Below are positions 47,501 through 62,500 of a stretch of DNA of 64,000 bases, piece by piece. The stretch comes from Gavia stellata. Its lineage: Eukaryota; Chordata; Aves; Gaviiformes; Gaviidae. The stretch covers positions 61,698,044-61,762,043 of the forward strand of contig NC_082637.1 in the NCBI RefSeq assembly GCF_030936135.1, read 5' to 3'. Numbering within the stretch: the stretch's first letter is position 1; each line of letters starts with the position of its first letter. The notes under the pieces are model-generated. The model was not told where the DNA came from, did not search any database, and was given only the letters and a program-made list of their open reading frames with translations. Position numbers and translations under genes: made by a program.

Positions 47501-50500
47501 AACTTCTCTGGGCAACCTCCTCACCACCATCTGTCTCACCACCATCACAGTAAAGAAATTCTTCCTAATATCTAATTTAAATCTACCCCCCTTTCAGTTT
47601 AAAACCATTAACCCTCATCCTATCACTACACTCCCTGATAAAGAGTCCCTCTCCAGCTTTCCTGTAGGCCCCCTTCAAGTACTGGAAGGCTGCTATAAGG
47701 TGTCCCTGGAGCCTTCTCTTCTCCAGGCTGAACAACCCCAACTCTCTCAGCCTGTCCTTATATGGGAGGTGCTTGAACAACCTGATCATCTTCACAGCCC
47801 TCCTCTGGACCCACTCTAACAGGTCGATGTCTTTCTTATGCTGACGGCCCCAGAGCTGGATGCATTACTCCAGGTGGGATCTCACAAGAGCGGAGTAGAG
47901 GGGGAGAATCACCTCCCTCAACCTGCTGGCCATGCTTCTTTTGATGCAGCCCAGGATGTGATTGGTAACATTTTTAGTTTGCACCTTGCTTATTTGTTTA
48001 GGGCCTGCTTTTCTCAAATTTTGTCAGATTTCTGTGACAGATTGTGTGTGTGTCTTGGTTAAAGCACAGACATTAGAACTTATTTGCGATAATGTATTCA
48101 TTTTACATAAGCAAAAATTGCAATTTTCTGTCACTTCAGTGATTTGGACCAAAAGATTTGGAGTTGAAAAGGCAACACTTTTCATTGAAACTCTCTTTCG
48201 TTCATCGATTTCTAACTTTATAGAGGAGATTAGAGGGTTTGAAGCTATTAGAAATGTGGAATTAATAAACTACTTTGCATATATTTTAATGGTAAATTGT
48301 ACAGACTATATATTCATGCCTTTTTTGTAATTAATAGAAGTAGTTTCTTAAAGTTGTTACAGGAAACTTTTTATTTTGTGCCTGTTAAAATGGATACCTA
48401 ATAAGTAAGAAATGGTTGCAGTACTACATCTTGGCACTTTATAGAAATATTTTTTTACATGTATTTTTTGATGTGAAATTATAAATATTTTATGGTGATG
48501 TTTAAAAAGCATGAAATTTTCTTTTCAGTACAAATGTAAATTTATAGGATCTATTACTATAAAACACAGAATTCAGAACTTTCTACACCTATAATACTTG
48601 CCAAAGTATTCTTTTACCTCTCTTCATCCTAGGCAAATTCCTCTTTTGCTCCTCCTCCCAAGTAGCCCTTTGCATGCATAATACTTCTGCTTGTTAATAA
48701 ATTATTCACTTATTTCCTCATTTCAGTGAGACAGATCTTTTAACTGTGTGACAGGACACAGTTGTTACTCTTAGATGAATGAGTTTCAGTAATACAGAGT
48801 GATAGAGAGGTTTAGGTTTCAGGGGGCCTCTTTAGGTCATCTGGTCTGACTCCACATAGCACAGAGCCAGTTTGGATGAGGTTGCTTAGAATCATATCCC
48901 ATCAAGTTCTGAGTATCTCCAGGAATGGAGATTCCACAGCCTCTCCAGGTTTTTAATTCCACCCCTCATTTTCAGGTCATGTCTCTGTTCCTCCAAGTAA
49001 CCCATCCCTCCTTCCACCTTCTGTGTGTTCTTTTTTTGTCCATGACTTTTGTCCATGACCTTCTGCATGACTTTCCATATGTCAGAGTGGACTGCTCTTG
49101 TGCTTTGGGGAGGTTGTCTTTGGAGATCATCCAGCTGCCCTGGGCACCTTCGTCCTTCAGGACACTCCTCCATAGGATCCTGTGAACAAGCTAAAGTCTG
49201 CTCATTTGAAGTTCAGGAGTCTAATGCAATTATTTGTCTTGTTCATTTCGCCAGGGATCTGTCAGTTACAGGTTTCAGTTACCAAGGCTGCCATTGACCT
49301 CCACATTCCTGACACTTCTGAGTAACAGGTCCAGGAGAATGCATCTGCTCAGTAGTTCATCAGTAACCTGTGTCAAAGAATTGTCCTGGCTGTTTTCCAG
49401 AGATCTGGATTGCTTGTCTCCTGCAATATTAATAGCCCATGCATAAGGTACCCAGGGCTAAGGGCCCTCATGGAAAACAGGGCCTGCAATCAGGAGGCTT
49501 CATCCAGTTATGTTAAGAAGGCTTCATCTATTTCCCCTTTTAAATCGGGTGGTCTGTAGCAGAGGCCCACCATGATGTTGCCCTGTGCTTATGTGTCCTC
49601 TGATCCTTACAAATAAGGTCTCAACTTGCTTGTCACTGGTTTGAAAACAAAGGTCCTGTTGTTCAAGCTACTCCTTTATATAGAGCCCAACTCTCCTTCC
49701 TTGCCTTCCTAGCTTCCAAAACACCCTGTATCTAGCTATAGCAAAACTCCATTCGTGTGAACTATTCCACCACGTCTCTCTAATCAGAATAAAGTTAAAG
49801 CTCTGCAAGTTTTCAGACTTCTTATTTCTCCTGTTTGTTTCCATGCTGCATGTGTTGGTGCAGAAGTATTTCAGCCGTCAGTCCTGCTTTCTCCTTGGTC
49901 ATCAGGCTTGAGGAGACACCACCCCATTTTCTTCCTTATCCCAGAGCCCTTCTGTTGCCAGAAAAGTTACAAAAATTTCCAGCCTTTCTATTTTGGAAGT
50001 CTCCATTCACCTCTTATTCAATTGTAGCCTTTGATTTTCCTTCTGTGCCACACAGGGTTTGGGCTTTTGCCTCTGTAGGGTCTCTGCAAAGACCTTGTCT
50101 GCCTCCCATTTGTCCTCCCAGATGCTATTCGTTTTGCTAACTCTTCCCATAGCTACTATCTGGTGACTAAATGCCTTGAGCAAAGCATGTCCCCAACAAG
50201 TCAGGCTGCTATTTATCCCAGCCTCAGGGAGAAGGCACCATGCACTCACTGCAACCTAAGACCTGCATAGCTATGGCCTCCCAGGAGTAATGTTGGCACC
50301 ACTGAGATGCTAGGGTCACTTCAGCCAGTGCTGGGGAGCATGCTTTATGACGTGTCACCATCACTGTTGCACCAACTGTAGCAATCCTGCACGCCAAGAC
50401 GGTGTTCTGGGGGGCATTTCTATGCAAACATCTGCATTGCCTGCCAAGTCCCTGTTTATCTAACCCATAGGCAAGTAATACAATCTTGGATTTAAATTAG

Positions 50501-53500
50501 TGGTTTGGGTGATCAAGTTACTCTTATATTCTCATCTTTATCTGTTTGCCTAATTAATTTTGTATTATCTTCTTCAGGGACTACTGGCCTTAGAGGGTGA
50601 GCTGACTCCTATTCTTGTCCAGATGGTAAAAAGTGCTAATATGAATGGTCTGTTGGACAGTGACAGTGATTCTTTAAGCAGCTGTCAGCATCGTGTTAAA
50701 GCAAGACTCCATGAAATTCTCCAGAGAGACAGAGAATTTACTGCTGATGACTACGATAAGGTTAGCATATGATTAGTTTCCTATGAAATGAAATAAACAG
50801 CCATGCAAATTCTTGAGTAAAAGTTATGGGCAGTGATTTTATGTATCTATTCTGAAAAATTATGTGTGTTCTTGCAAATAGTTCGAACTACAAAGGAAGC
50901 TGTACCAATTGCAATATTAGATACTTTCAGCTGTCCTGCAATTTGAGTAATCAGAATAGCTACAAACTTTGAAACAGGAGTAGATAGGGATCTCATTCAT
51001 AAATCTTTTTCACTGTTCCATTAGAAATATTTAAAATATTCAAGAAATGAAACTATAGTATGTACACTTCCTGTAATCTTTACTTTGACAATGTGTGGTA
51101 TTACAAAATGTATTGCCTGCCTACTGCAGTTGTTTCAATATTTAATCTTCTACAAGACCTGTTTTTTAATTCTAAGAATACTAAGATGCTGAAAACCAGT
51201 AGAATACTTTCTAATCAGTGAAAGGAAATGTCTCATTAACATGCTAAATTAGTGTATATTAATATAGTTTATGCTGACTTAGTACAGAACACAAATGATT
51301 GTTCCTCGTTTTAAATGTAAGTAATGTTTGTTATTGTTGAGAAACTTCTTTCTCTTTCAGTTGCCCTTACTCTGTCTGGTATAACAACTAAATACAAGTC
51401 CTCAAATGAGGTTTAAGCTTAAACTGCTATTTTCTAAAAGGTATTGAGAGCAAATTATTGAAAAATAATTTTAGTACCCTGCATGTATACTCTATATGGA
51501 TTCATTTAAACATATAGATTAAAAGTATCATCCAAACCATTGCCAGCAGTGGATTCATCAGTACTTGGAAAAAGCGAGAGGATACAAGGTCTCAAGGATT
51601 TATTTATATTCCTCCTTCCTTTTGCCTTACAGACATAATGGGATTTGAAAGGTGGCTGGATCTAATAGAGCATACTCCTCTAAGACAGTCACTGAAAGTA
51701 ACTAATCTTTGGGATTATAAAGTGATAGTAACTTTTTTTGTTTGGGTTGTTGGGTTTTTTTTGTTAACTTACTTGTGCTTTGGGAAAACAATAGGGTTTT
51801 TTTTCTGTGCCACAGCACCTCTTCTATTGATTTACTTGGTCATAATATGGAGCTAGGAACTGTTTACTATGAGGTAGAAGGCAGAAGTTTTCCATATCCA
51901 AATTATCCTACGCATTTGAGGAAACTGGCAAAAGTGCAAATACGTATGTGTGTTATGTATATAAATTATTGTTTAGTATCATTGTTTGTCTACTTTGGAT
52001 TATGCAGACTCTTCTGAAAAAATGAGTCTAAGCCTCACATATGGCTATTGACTGTATTGTTTTAGTGACACTCAACTTGATGGTGATAATTTGTAGCTTC
52101 TACAATTTCTATAATTAAGTCAGCTCTGAAGGACATCTTGTGTGTTCTTGATATATGTGCATTTAAAGGGTTTCTTTTGTTTGTGTTTGTGTGCTGCAGT
52201 CCTATAGAAACAAAAACCGAAAACAGGAAGAGACAAATTTTTTTCAGGTATCAGTTACTATTGCAAATCTGGTTCTTCTTTTCAGTTATGCTAAGAAGGG
52301 CACTTTATAGAACAAAAAGGCATGTAGCCTAACGATAACATTTCTTACAGAATTTTTTGTAAGCATTTGAATACAGTGGTTACTTGAACGGAAGTTATGG
52401 AAGGTTGTACAAAGTACAAAGTTTTAAAAGGCTTTCCAATTTTTCCAGTCTTGGAACAAAAAAAAGATTTTTAGGAACTCCTGGAACTGCTCATGTTTAC
52501 TGTATAGAATTAGTTGCCCTATGAATTTTTCATCACCTTTGAATCTCTAGTAAGTCTTATTACCTTTCGCTATATTATCTTTTCTTAATGCCTCAAAGGG
52601 AGTAGATAATTGAGAAATGGTTTCAAAAATTAACAGCAACCTGCTTGAATGCTTTTTCTCCAATACTTGGAATCATTCATACATTCCATCTTATCTCCCT
52701 AGTTCTTTCAAATCTAGTCAGTTTGTTTAGATAATTTTGTGTTTATCTCAAATTGCAGCTTACTCCATCTGGAAGCATCTCATTGATAAAATCAATGCAA
52801 GTTATTAAAAATCCTGTAAAGACATGTGACAAGGTCTATTCCTTGATCCAGAGCTTGACTTCTCAGATCAGGCAAAGAATGGAAGATCCAAAGTCTGCAG
52901 GTACTTAAGCATTTTTGTAGTTGTATTTAGTTTCTCTACTTTACATCTGAGAGAGAACTGTAACATAACTTTTCTTCATTAAACTCACTTTTAGTAGAAC
53001 TTTAACCAATAATGGGTTTGAGATTTTCACAGTCTGATTCCATATGCAAAATTTTAGAGTAAAAAGCAGGAGGAACATGTGGTCATATTGCAGGTAAGGG
53101 CTCTTTGTGGTGTTCAGAAGTTCAGGCTAGTCCTCAAATGTTTGCAGAAATTCTTGTCTTAATTATTTGAAACTCAGCAGTCAACAAGAGTAATAGGAAA
53201 AGCAGATGGTACTAAAGCTAAGGTACATAGATACATTTTTATATTTAAGTATCTTTCCTGAAGATCCTTGCTGTAGCATGTGTAGTAGTATTGCATAGAA
53301 TGATGCTCAATATTAATGGTCGTGAACCAATGACATAGGAAGACTAGAGCTAGAAGTGACCACAGTGCTTTTTTGGTACTAGCTAAATACTGGAATATTT
53401 GCCATGCTTGTTCTCTGCAGTGTATAGTATGCAAACAGCTTCTGTTCTGAGGTTGAGCAGTACAAGTGTCACCTGTACATAGTATCAGTGGGTTTTGTCT

Positions 53501-56500
53501 ATTTGGTCTAATCTCCTGTCCTGGGATGGGCATAATCCATCCTTTCTACCAGTCTCTTGGCTCTTGCTGTTGACGCATGCATGAGGGAGAGACAAATGAG
53601 ATGTGTGGTCCGTTCTAAAACAGAGATGTTGTCTTGCTCTTTTTCCTCCCTCCTAGAATTTTCTTACAGCTTTTTTTTGCTGCTTTTTTTTCATATATGA
53701 TCTGTGCTGTAGGACACTTTATTCTTGTTGCTATAGCTTCGCTTAAAGGGCTAGTGGTGCATTTCTGCAGCGAAGCTTTCTACTATCTTGACGTAGCTAT
53801 GTAGCTGTGATGCGTTTAGCAGTAAAATTAACCATACGCACATCTGTTCCCTCTCCTTAGAAGTAATGTAGTTAACTTATTTGATCCCTTTTATCCCTCT
53901 GTATTCAACTGTTACTACCATGTAATTAAAATTTCGCTTTTGTTACTTGGATGGTCTTGATTACTTATATGAGATATGTGTATATTCAGATATTCAGCTG
54001 TACCACAGTGAAACACTAGAACTGATGCTGCGCAGGTGGGCCAAGCTGGAAAAAGACTTTAAAACAAAAAATGGAAGATATGATATTAGCAAAATTCCTG
54101 ATATCTATGACTGTATAAAATATGATGTGCAGCACAATGGCTCCTTAAAATTAGAAAACACAATGGAATTATACAGGCTTTCAAAGGCTTTAGCTGACAT
54201 TGTGATCCCTCAGGTAAGTATTTTCAGTTATTAAATAGAATAAATTGTAGAATAAATGCTTTTTCAAATTTTGTGAAAACATCTACTCTGCCTTTCTATT
54301 GAGGGTTTCTGTATTTTGCAGTAATAGAAGTCTTTAATGTTACCTCTTATTTTCCAGTAGCAAGCTGTTTATTTTGTTGTAAGAAAAATTTGATTCATAA
54401 TTGATTAAGCTGTGTTCAAAGTGATTTTTTCTAGCAATTTAAGCTGTGAACATGTCGGCTTCCTTTACTGCAGTGTATTAAAATAAAGTGCTTCATAGAT
54501 TTAAGTGGAGACGCTGTGAACAACTGTGTGTTCTGAAATTTCATTTAATTTTGTTCTTCCTGCTTCTAGAAATTTCATTTTCAGGCTCTTGCAAATTACA
54601 CTATTAATCCTAATCTATCTAATTTCACTTGTCTTAAGCAATTTAAATTTAAAAATACCTTTCTGCTGCTTCAAAATGCTAACACTCCCTGATAAAAATG
54701 CACACTTTAAGTTTCATGGAATTTCAGGCCAGAAGCAGACAAGTTAAACTTTCATATACTACACTCAGGTTAGCTCTAAAATGTTGTAGGCTGCAAGACG
54801 TAAAATTGTTTTGTGATAACAGGACAGAACAGACTAAAGCTTTCCCCAAGTGTCCCTGCAGTTACAGAGCACTGTTGTAAGAGAGGTATTACCTGTATTG
54901 TATGCAGCAAGTGAGGGAACTTCTTCCTCTCCCCTTCTCTCAAACTCTCTGACAGCAAGGAGGACAAAAAGAGCAATGATACTAACTATGTGTTGTGTTA
55001 CGTGGGCCTATTAGGCTTAAATTGTGAATAAAGTGTTAGAGAAGAGTAGGTAAAAATGAGGACACATACTGAAGGAAGAAAAGCAAACAAAACTTGACAA
55101 GCCTACATACTGCAAAGGCAAAATGCTTATGTTGCTTTCTAGGGTAACCAGAAGATCTATCATTGTGATGAGAGCACTTTCATATCATGTGCAGCACAGA
55201 GCATGAAGCTTCTGGAAGAGGAAATTTTTAAGTATTGTAGATACTCTAACAGACATAATGTTTTCCAGTTGTATTTGACTACCATTTTCAGTATTATTTG
55301 AGGTGAATAGGAGATTTTCTCTGGGGTGGTTTACAGCAAACTAAGATAGACATATTAAATAGGTAATGTGCCTATGTCTCTTTATAGACTGTTAAAAAAA
55401 AAAATAGTTACTTGAAATCAGGTGAGATGAAATGCATCATAGATGTCTAAATCCAGGGCAGGGAGGAGGAATAATTCCCTAGATGTTCTGCTTAAGAAAA
55501 AGAGCTTCATCATACCAGAAGGTGAATCTACTTTTGTCGTTTAACTGGTGAATGAAAAACTGTTTCTCTGTCCAATCAAACAGCAAAAAGGCAAACACTT
55601 TGTCACTTGAAGGGACGTCAGTAATCAAATGTAATAATAATGCTAAACAAAACAGTTTGCAGCCAGAGCAAACTAGTAGATGACTAATTGGCTTTAATAT
55701 ACAAACTTTGAACTAGAATGTATTTTAATCTTTAACTGAATTCTAAAAATCCATTTCTTCTTACACAGGAATATGGTATTTCTAAGGCTGAGAAACTAGA
55801 GATTGCCAAAGGTTACTGCACTCCTCTAGTTAGAAAAATCCGTTCTGACCTTCAGAGAACTCAAGATGATGATACTGTAAATAAGCTTCACCCTCTGTAA
55901 GTCTTTTATTTTTTTACATGGTTGTATTAATTTCTGTAAGACTTAATGGAGATATTCTATAGCTTACGTATTTGAAATGTTTACTAGCTCATAGTAATTT
56001 AAAAAGTATGATTTATTTATTTATTGATGGCTATTTCTAAAATAGGGACATGTCTCATTACGGTCTAATAAGATCTTTTTACTTTCAAGTTACTCCAGGG
56101 GCGTTATGTCCCCTGAACGCCACGTTCGTACACGGCTGTATTTCACCAGCGAGAGTCATGTCCACTCCCTGTTATCCACCCTTCGTTATGGTGCCTTATG
56201 TGATGTAAGTTGAACACTTTTTCTGTTAAAGCTCTGATATTTTGAGAGGAACCAGAAGGACTCAATCTTACTACAATTATATCAATTGAAAGCTTAATTT
56301 TCTTAGGTGGCTTTGAAATTTATCACACTTTTTCAAACATTTGCATATTATATATGCAGAGACATATTTCAAATTGCTGGTGTGCACATTGGTGGAAATC
56401 AGCATGTCCTTTAAAGTAATGCTGAGTTCCACTGGTGTGTTCAGCTGTATATGTAACGGTCTCAAAGAGATATGAAAAGGGCAGAGAATCCATTTTTTTG

Positions 56501-59500
56501 TCTTATGTTGTCACCTATAAGTCTTTCAACTCTTCTTCCTTCAAGTTATCATTAAGGGTTCTCTTGAATTCACTTTTGGACTGGCTTATTATTTTTGACC
56601 ATTGACATACTGTCAAGACCTCCCTACATGATTTGAAGAATGCTCATATAGTGCAAAATTTCTCCAGTTCAGTGGATTGTCTTACTTTCCTATACTGTCG
56701 TAGAATATCTTGAAAGTGGTGTATTATTTTCCATCTGATTGGCTTTGAAATGAAGGAATAAAAAAGACAAGGTCTCCAGATTCAGAAATGACCTCACTGA
56801 GCTCTTGGAGAGGATAAATGCAGCACCACAAAGCCTACGCGGCAGCTTCTAAGATAGAGTCTGATTATTATACTAACTTTTGAAATGGTTGTATTGACAT
56901 GTTTGCTTCTGGTAATGGATGACTAAACTCACTGATGGCGAAAGCATTTTTGGTCCTAGACCTCTGTGACATATGCTACAGCAGATACTCCTAGTTTTAG
57001 GTTGATAAACTTTTAAGTTTCCTTTAAGGTGGATTACTGAATGTATTTTTTGTAGAGCATAAAAAAAGGTGAATATTCATTTTATAGTTTGGGATGTGAT
57101 GGTATTCTTTCCTCTGTATACGAGAAGCCTTCATTTACTCTGTCTGTTTGACTGGTAGAGTGGTATCTAGAAACATTTTCTACAATATACTAGTTGAAAT
57201 GAGTTTATTGCAAAATTAACAACTGCCATCAGGAGAGTTTAAAATGGTGCCTCTGTCTACAAGACATACATCATCATTGGCGAAAGAACATGAAAGATAC
57301 ACTGAAATAAAATAGGAAAAGTTCTAATATCCATTTCTCATTCATTTGATGAGTAATTTTAAGTTACTTTTTTTTTCTGGTTATATCTCTGTTTTTTCCT
57401 TAGCTGTGAAAAGCTTCGTACTTCTGCTGTGAATGTAAAATCCATGTAGATGGGGAAAAAGAGAAATCATCAGTCTTTTTAAAGAAAATAGCTGGGTTTT
57501 ATTTGTTGATTTTTTTTCCCTCTTCATAAGGAATCAAAAGACGAACAATGGAAACGAGCTATGGATTATTTAAACGTTGTAAATGAACTCAATTACATGA
57601 CACAGATTGTTATCATGCTTTATGAGGATCCAAACAAGGTATTTAAAATGGATAAATATCTTCAGAAATGCGTAGTGCTAAGCTATGTATTGAAGTATAA
57701 ACCTATTTAAACATTTTTCTTCAGGAACTTTCTTCGGAAGAACGTTTTCATGTTGAGCTGCACTTCAGTCCAGGAGCCAAAGGCTGTGAGGAAGATAAAA
57801 ATTTACCAGCTGGATATGGATACAGACCTGCCTCTAGAGAGGTAATAATTATGTCTTTTTTTAAAGCAAAAATTAGTTTTTCTGGATGCAGAGACCTAAA
57901 ATAAACACTGGGAAATTGTTGGGTAAAAAATACAAATGCCATTTTTATTTTGGTAGAAAAAACCTCTAGTAAAATATAGTCAGTCCCAATGTATTATTCC
58001 ATTTTGAATGGACACTGAGGTAATGGACACAGATAATTTGGACCTACTATGGATTTGCCAGAATTTTTACAAGAAATACAAAATACTCATTGTAAGAAAA
58101 ATTCTATCAACCATCAGTGTCACATCAAGGATATTCTGGCAACTGAAAGAAATATTTAAGAAAGTAAGTTAGTTTGGCATGTTTGTGAGTACAGATTGTT
58201 GAGGAAGGATTGATATTTTCAAAGATGTATGGGCAGGTCTGTGGAGTTACCACCTGCTCTCTGAGAAATGAATGAAAGCAAAGCTTGGCTAAAATTCTTC
58301 TACTGACCTATGGGGCCAGGATTTTATTACTATGTCAACAGAAAATTGGAGTAAGATGTGTTGGCTGAACAGTGTGGTTAATTAGGACCATGCTATCATA
58401 TGCAGTGGCTGGTTAACGAGCAAATACACATAGATTATTAAAGCCTAGAGCAATTTGTTCAATAATACGTGATTTACATCTTGTATTTTTAAAATCTGCT
58501 TACTTTATGTTTACGCAGAAGATTTATTTAACAACCACTTCTCTCTACATGTTGCAAGGTGTGCAGCTAAATTGAACATGAATTATGTATTGTTTGTAGA
58601 ATGAAGGCTCGAAAAAAACCTCTCATAGAAATGATAGTGATGAGGAGGCACATGCTTCTAAAAGAGATGAAACAGATCGATCAGTAGTGATGTTCAAGCC
58701 AATGGTATCAGACCCAATTCACATACACAGGAAGTCACCCCTTCCAAGATCCAGGAAGATTGGTTCTGTTGAAGTAAGTGTTTATGTTCCAGATAATGTC
58801 ATTCACAGAAATTAACTTTTGCTTACTTTTAACAAAACAAAACCAAATATAATTCTGCTTTTGATTACACAGAACCAGTATGATGTTATGTCTCACAAAA
58901 AGGTTGCTCTTATTCTGTGGGAAATCCTACATGGCAGTAATTTGTATGAAGGAATTTTTTTTTTTCTTAAATGAATTCTTATTTTGCTATAAGACTTATT
59001 TCCTTTTTTCTTTTTAAGCCATTTTAGAAAAAACGATATTTGAAAATGAAGACTTTTTCAGTCTAAACCTACATCTTCAAACTAACATACATTGCTTTTG
59101 TATTCAACCTTACAAGACAGCTGCTATTGGGAATTAAGCAAACCTTCAGGGTGATCATACTGAGAGGGAACAGAGGGATAGGGGGCGGTAGGGGAGGTAC
59201 AGGAGGTGAGAGACATGACTTCTGCTGTATTTGCTTTCACGTGGGGTGAAAGTGACTCCACTTGTCAAGCGTTTGAAGGTAAGAGAATAAACTGGAAGTT
59301 TTTTTTTTAAGTGGGTGGGGTTTGTGTTTCATGAATGCTTTAGATAACATCTTGAACAGTCTAGTCCCCTGTCTTGAAGGTCATGACATCTAGGTGTGCT
59401 TCACAGATACGGCTTTAATATCACAGAGGTGGGGGGTTGCATGGCAGTATCACTGATACCATTTGTAGGGTTGAGTGGCACTTCTGTGATATTAATGCTA

Positions 59501-62500
59501 GAAGCAGACTAACAGCTTCTTATTGCCTCATTTTCAGTTGCTTAAAACCATCAGAAATGAAGATTCACACCAAAAGCTTTTCCTTTTATGTTTGTGTTGG
59601 GAATGGGCTGTTTGTATGCAATGAAAGTATTACAGATTTGCAAGTAACTTGGTTATTGGTAGTGCGGAGAGAAAAAGATGCATGGTTCCCTTCTATAAGG
59701 ATATGTGTATAACTTCACATTACTTTCACAAATTAACAGAGATAATAAATGTCTTATATTTTCTATTTCCAAGTTTTATCATAAACAAATGCTCACACCA
59801 GCAATATTTTGGATTTTTAAAAGCTGTTTTCACTATGATCATGCAAACTCCCCTCCTAGCTATGAGTTCACATACACACAACTTAATAGTCTGTTACTTT
59901 AAATTTCTACCCATTTTCATTTTCATAAACTATGTAGAAGTTGCTTTCAAAACGTATCAATAACATAAATTGCTAAATTTTGACTGTGCAGATAATATAT
60001 GTTCAGATGGAATGTGTTTCAGCATTCAGTTTATTTGCTGGAAGAAAATAGCCAATTTAAAGAAAACATACACTACGAAATTTGTTTTTAAAAAGTAAAA
60101 TTGGCAGTTTCATCTGGCCAACTGAAATCTGCAAAACCAGTATTTGGCATATTTAAACCAAATGGTATTTTCAAGTGTTTAAAAAAAATCATTGCAACTT
60201 AAACTGCAACTGCCTTGAACCTTTTTTTTTTTTTCCTGTAAGGCAATTCTCTCTTCACCTGTGTCCATTAATTTGAAAGGACACTGTCAGGAGTGAGATT
60301 ATGTACAAGTTTTAGTCTGGGGTATAGTCAGCAATATTTACAGAAGGATCACAAAAGTGATTGAGTCATGAAAATTAAAAAAAAAAGCAGAATTCTAACA
60401 GTAAAACAAGAAAGTAAGGCTCATTGGCATTGGAAATCAAATTCTGTATTGTTAAAAATGTTGATCGCTAATGACACAGAACGATGTAGGGCATGCGGAA
60501 CTCTTAGCCTGATGCTGTTGTCCCTTGAAGTCTTAATAGGTATCCAGCATCGATAATTTTTAGGGCTTTTTTAAGGTTGGAAAACTACTACAAGTCAGGT
60601 TGGTGCTCTTACCAGTGAGTCAGCTATAAAGTCTCAAAGGCGGTTCTAAACGTGAGAATCTTATAGATAAGGTTATAGGCTAGAAATTAAAACTATTAAG
60701 TAATAAATAGGAAAGTTTAATGTACTTAGAGGGGGAAAACTATTAAACAGTATGTCAAGGATAATATGTTCTGTTTCCAATATGTGGGAAATTCTTAAAA
60801 TTATGAATCAATTATTGATAACAATTACTTCTCTCTCATATCTAATAATTAGTCTACCAGAAATTTGATTAAATTCTTGTATTAAAAGGTATAAATGGAT
60901 TAAAATATGTAAGTGGAACTGATAACTTCCTAATATTGTAATATTACTCTTCCCTATTCGCTGTTTAATAGTTTTAAAAGCAGTAAATAAAAGGGTGCAA
61001 GCAGATTGGGTTTTTTTCTTTTCTGTTCATTTGGCTCTGTTGAATCTAACTTTGCATGCTTTGCTGTTTTTTGCCCCCTTTCTCACTTCCAGGAAGAGAG
61101 CCCCCTGAGTGTGTCTAGCCCAGAGTGTATTGGTACCTGGCTGCATTACACCAGTGGTGTGGGTACTGGGCGTCGAAGACGCAGATCAGGGGAACAAATC
61201 ACTTCTTCCCCTGTCTCCCCTAAATCATTGGCTTTCACATCCAGTATTTTTGGCTCATGGCAACAGGTTTTTAAACTTTACTTCATTAAACATTATTATG
61301 CATTCCAAGCAACAACCAACTGTCTTTAAGGACATCTAATCCCTTGTTATGGATTATGTTTGAAGCAAATTCTTCCACTTCTTAAAATTAGTTCCCGAGA
61401 ATGTTTGGGGGAAAAAGAGCAAGTGCATGTTTTTCCACTGAATGTGTTAAACATTTTCTGAAAAATTTGGTTTCTTTATAGGAATTGTAAATGTTACCAC
61501 GGTAAAAAAGACTTAGTCTACTGCCTAATGAAACAGATTTCTGCTTTGGTTTAGTTGTCCTTTAAGACTTTTAAAAACAGCATTGCTTAATTTGGTGGTA
61601 GGTAAATTGAAAATCTTTTTTTTAATAATTGCAACCAATACCATTTAAAATAATTTATTTGGTACTTCATATTGCTATTCAAAACTTGTTTTGCCTATAT
61701 CATATTTTCAGTGGCCTGGTATTAACTGTTGCAGGGAACAAACTCTAGCACTAATAATTCTCGCCTTCTGTATCTGGAGGTATCTGAAACTCCCAACACA
61801 GTACATCATCCATTGACTTGTACAATATTTTGAAGATTTTTCTAAATGTTGGGGGGAAAGGCAGGAAAAAAAGAAACTAAATTTTTTTGAAGTATGAGTG
61901 AAGATCTAAAGATTATTTAGTATGTCAAGATATTGTTTACATGTATGACAATGGATGGTGTTCTGTTAACCATATCCTTTTTCTTTGAAAATTTTCATAA
62001 TTTCTTTTTATTGTGGAAAATTCTAAAACTATTTACATAGGAAAAGTTTCTATCAGTAAAGGCTGTGAGCATCTGAAGATTACACTGATTGAGCCCGTGC
62101 ATGGATCAGTGATTGTATGGTGTCCTCAATAGCTTGTCTGTCTTTCCTTCCCTCCCCTCCTTTTTTCAATACAGGCGCAGTTTAGGAGAGTGCATTTGGT
62201 AAAATGAAATAAAATGTCTCAAATGTCTGTTCTCATATCTGTCTTGGTCTGTGTCCTTTCTCATTCTGAATGCTTGCTTTGCACCACTTCATTGCAAGGA
62301 ACTCATATGTGAAATGGACTCCCTTCAGAAGGGGATATTGCATGGTCTTTCACATTTCCTTTACATATTTTTACTAACACTTATCATACAGCTTATTAAC
62401 ACTTGTCTGTCTGAAACAGGCTGCTCTATCAAGTTAAATGGACGTTTCATGCTGCTGTTCTACTTTCCCTTATTTTTCTGTTTTTTATATCCAGGTCCTA

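Noticed and set aside
47445-48330. Frames of 70-124 codons in PPIP5K2 intron 16
   Set aside because: The first ones are reversed CR1 ORF2; the rest is unsupported intronic sequence.
51638-51856. 72-codon hydrophobic frame in a PPIP5K2 intron
   Set aside because: The Phe/Leu/Val-rich translation comes from a T-rich intron stretch.
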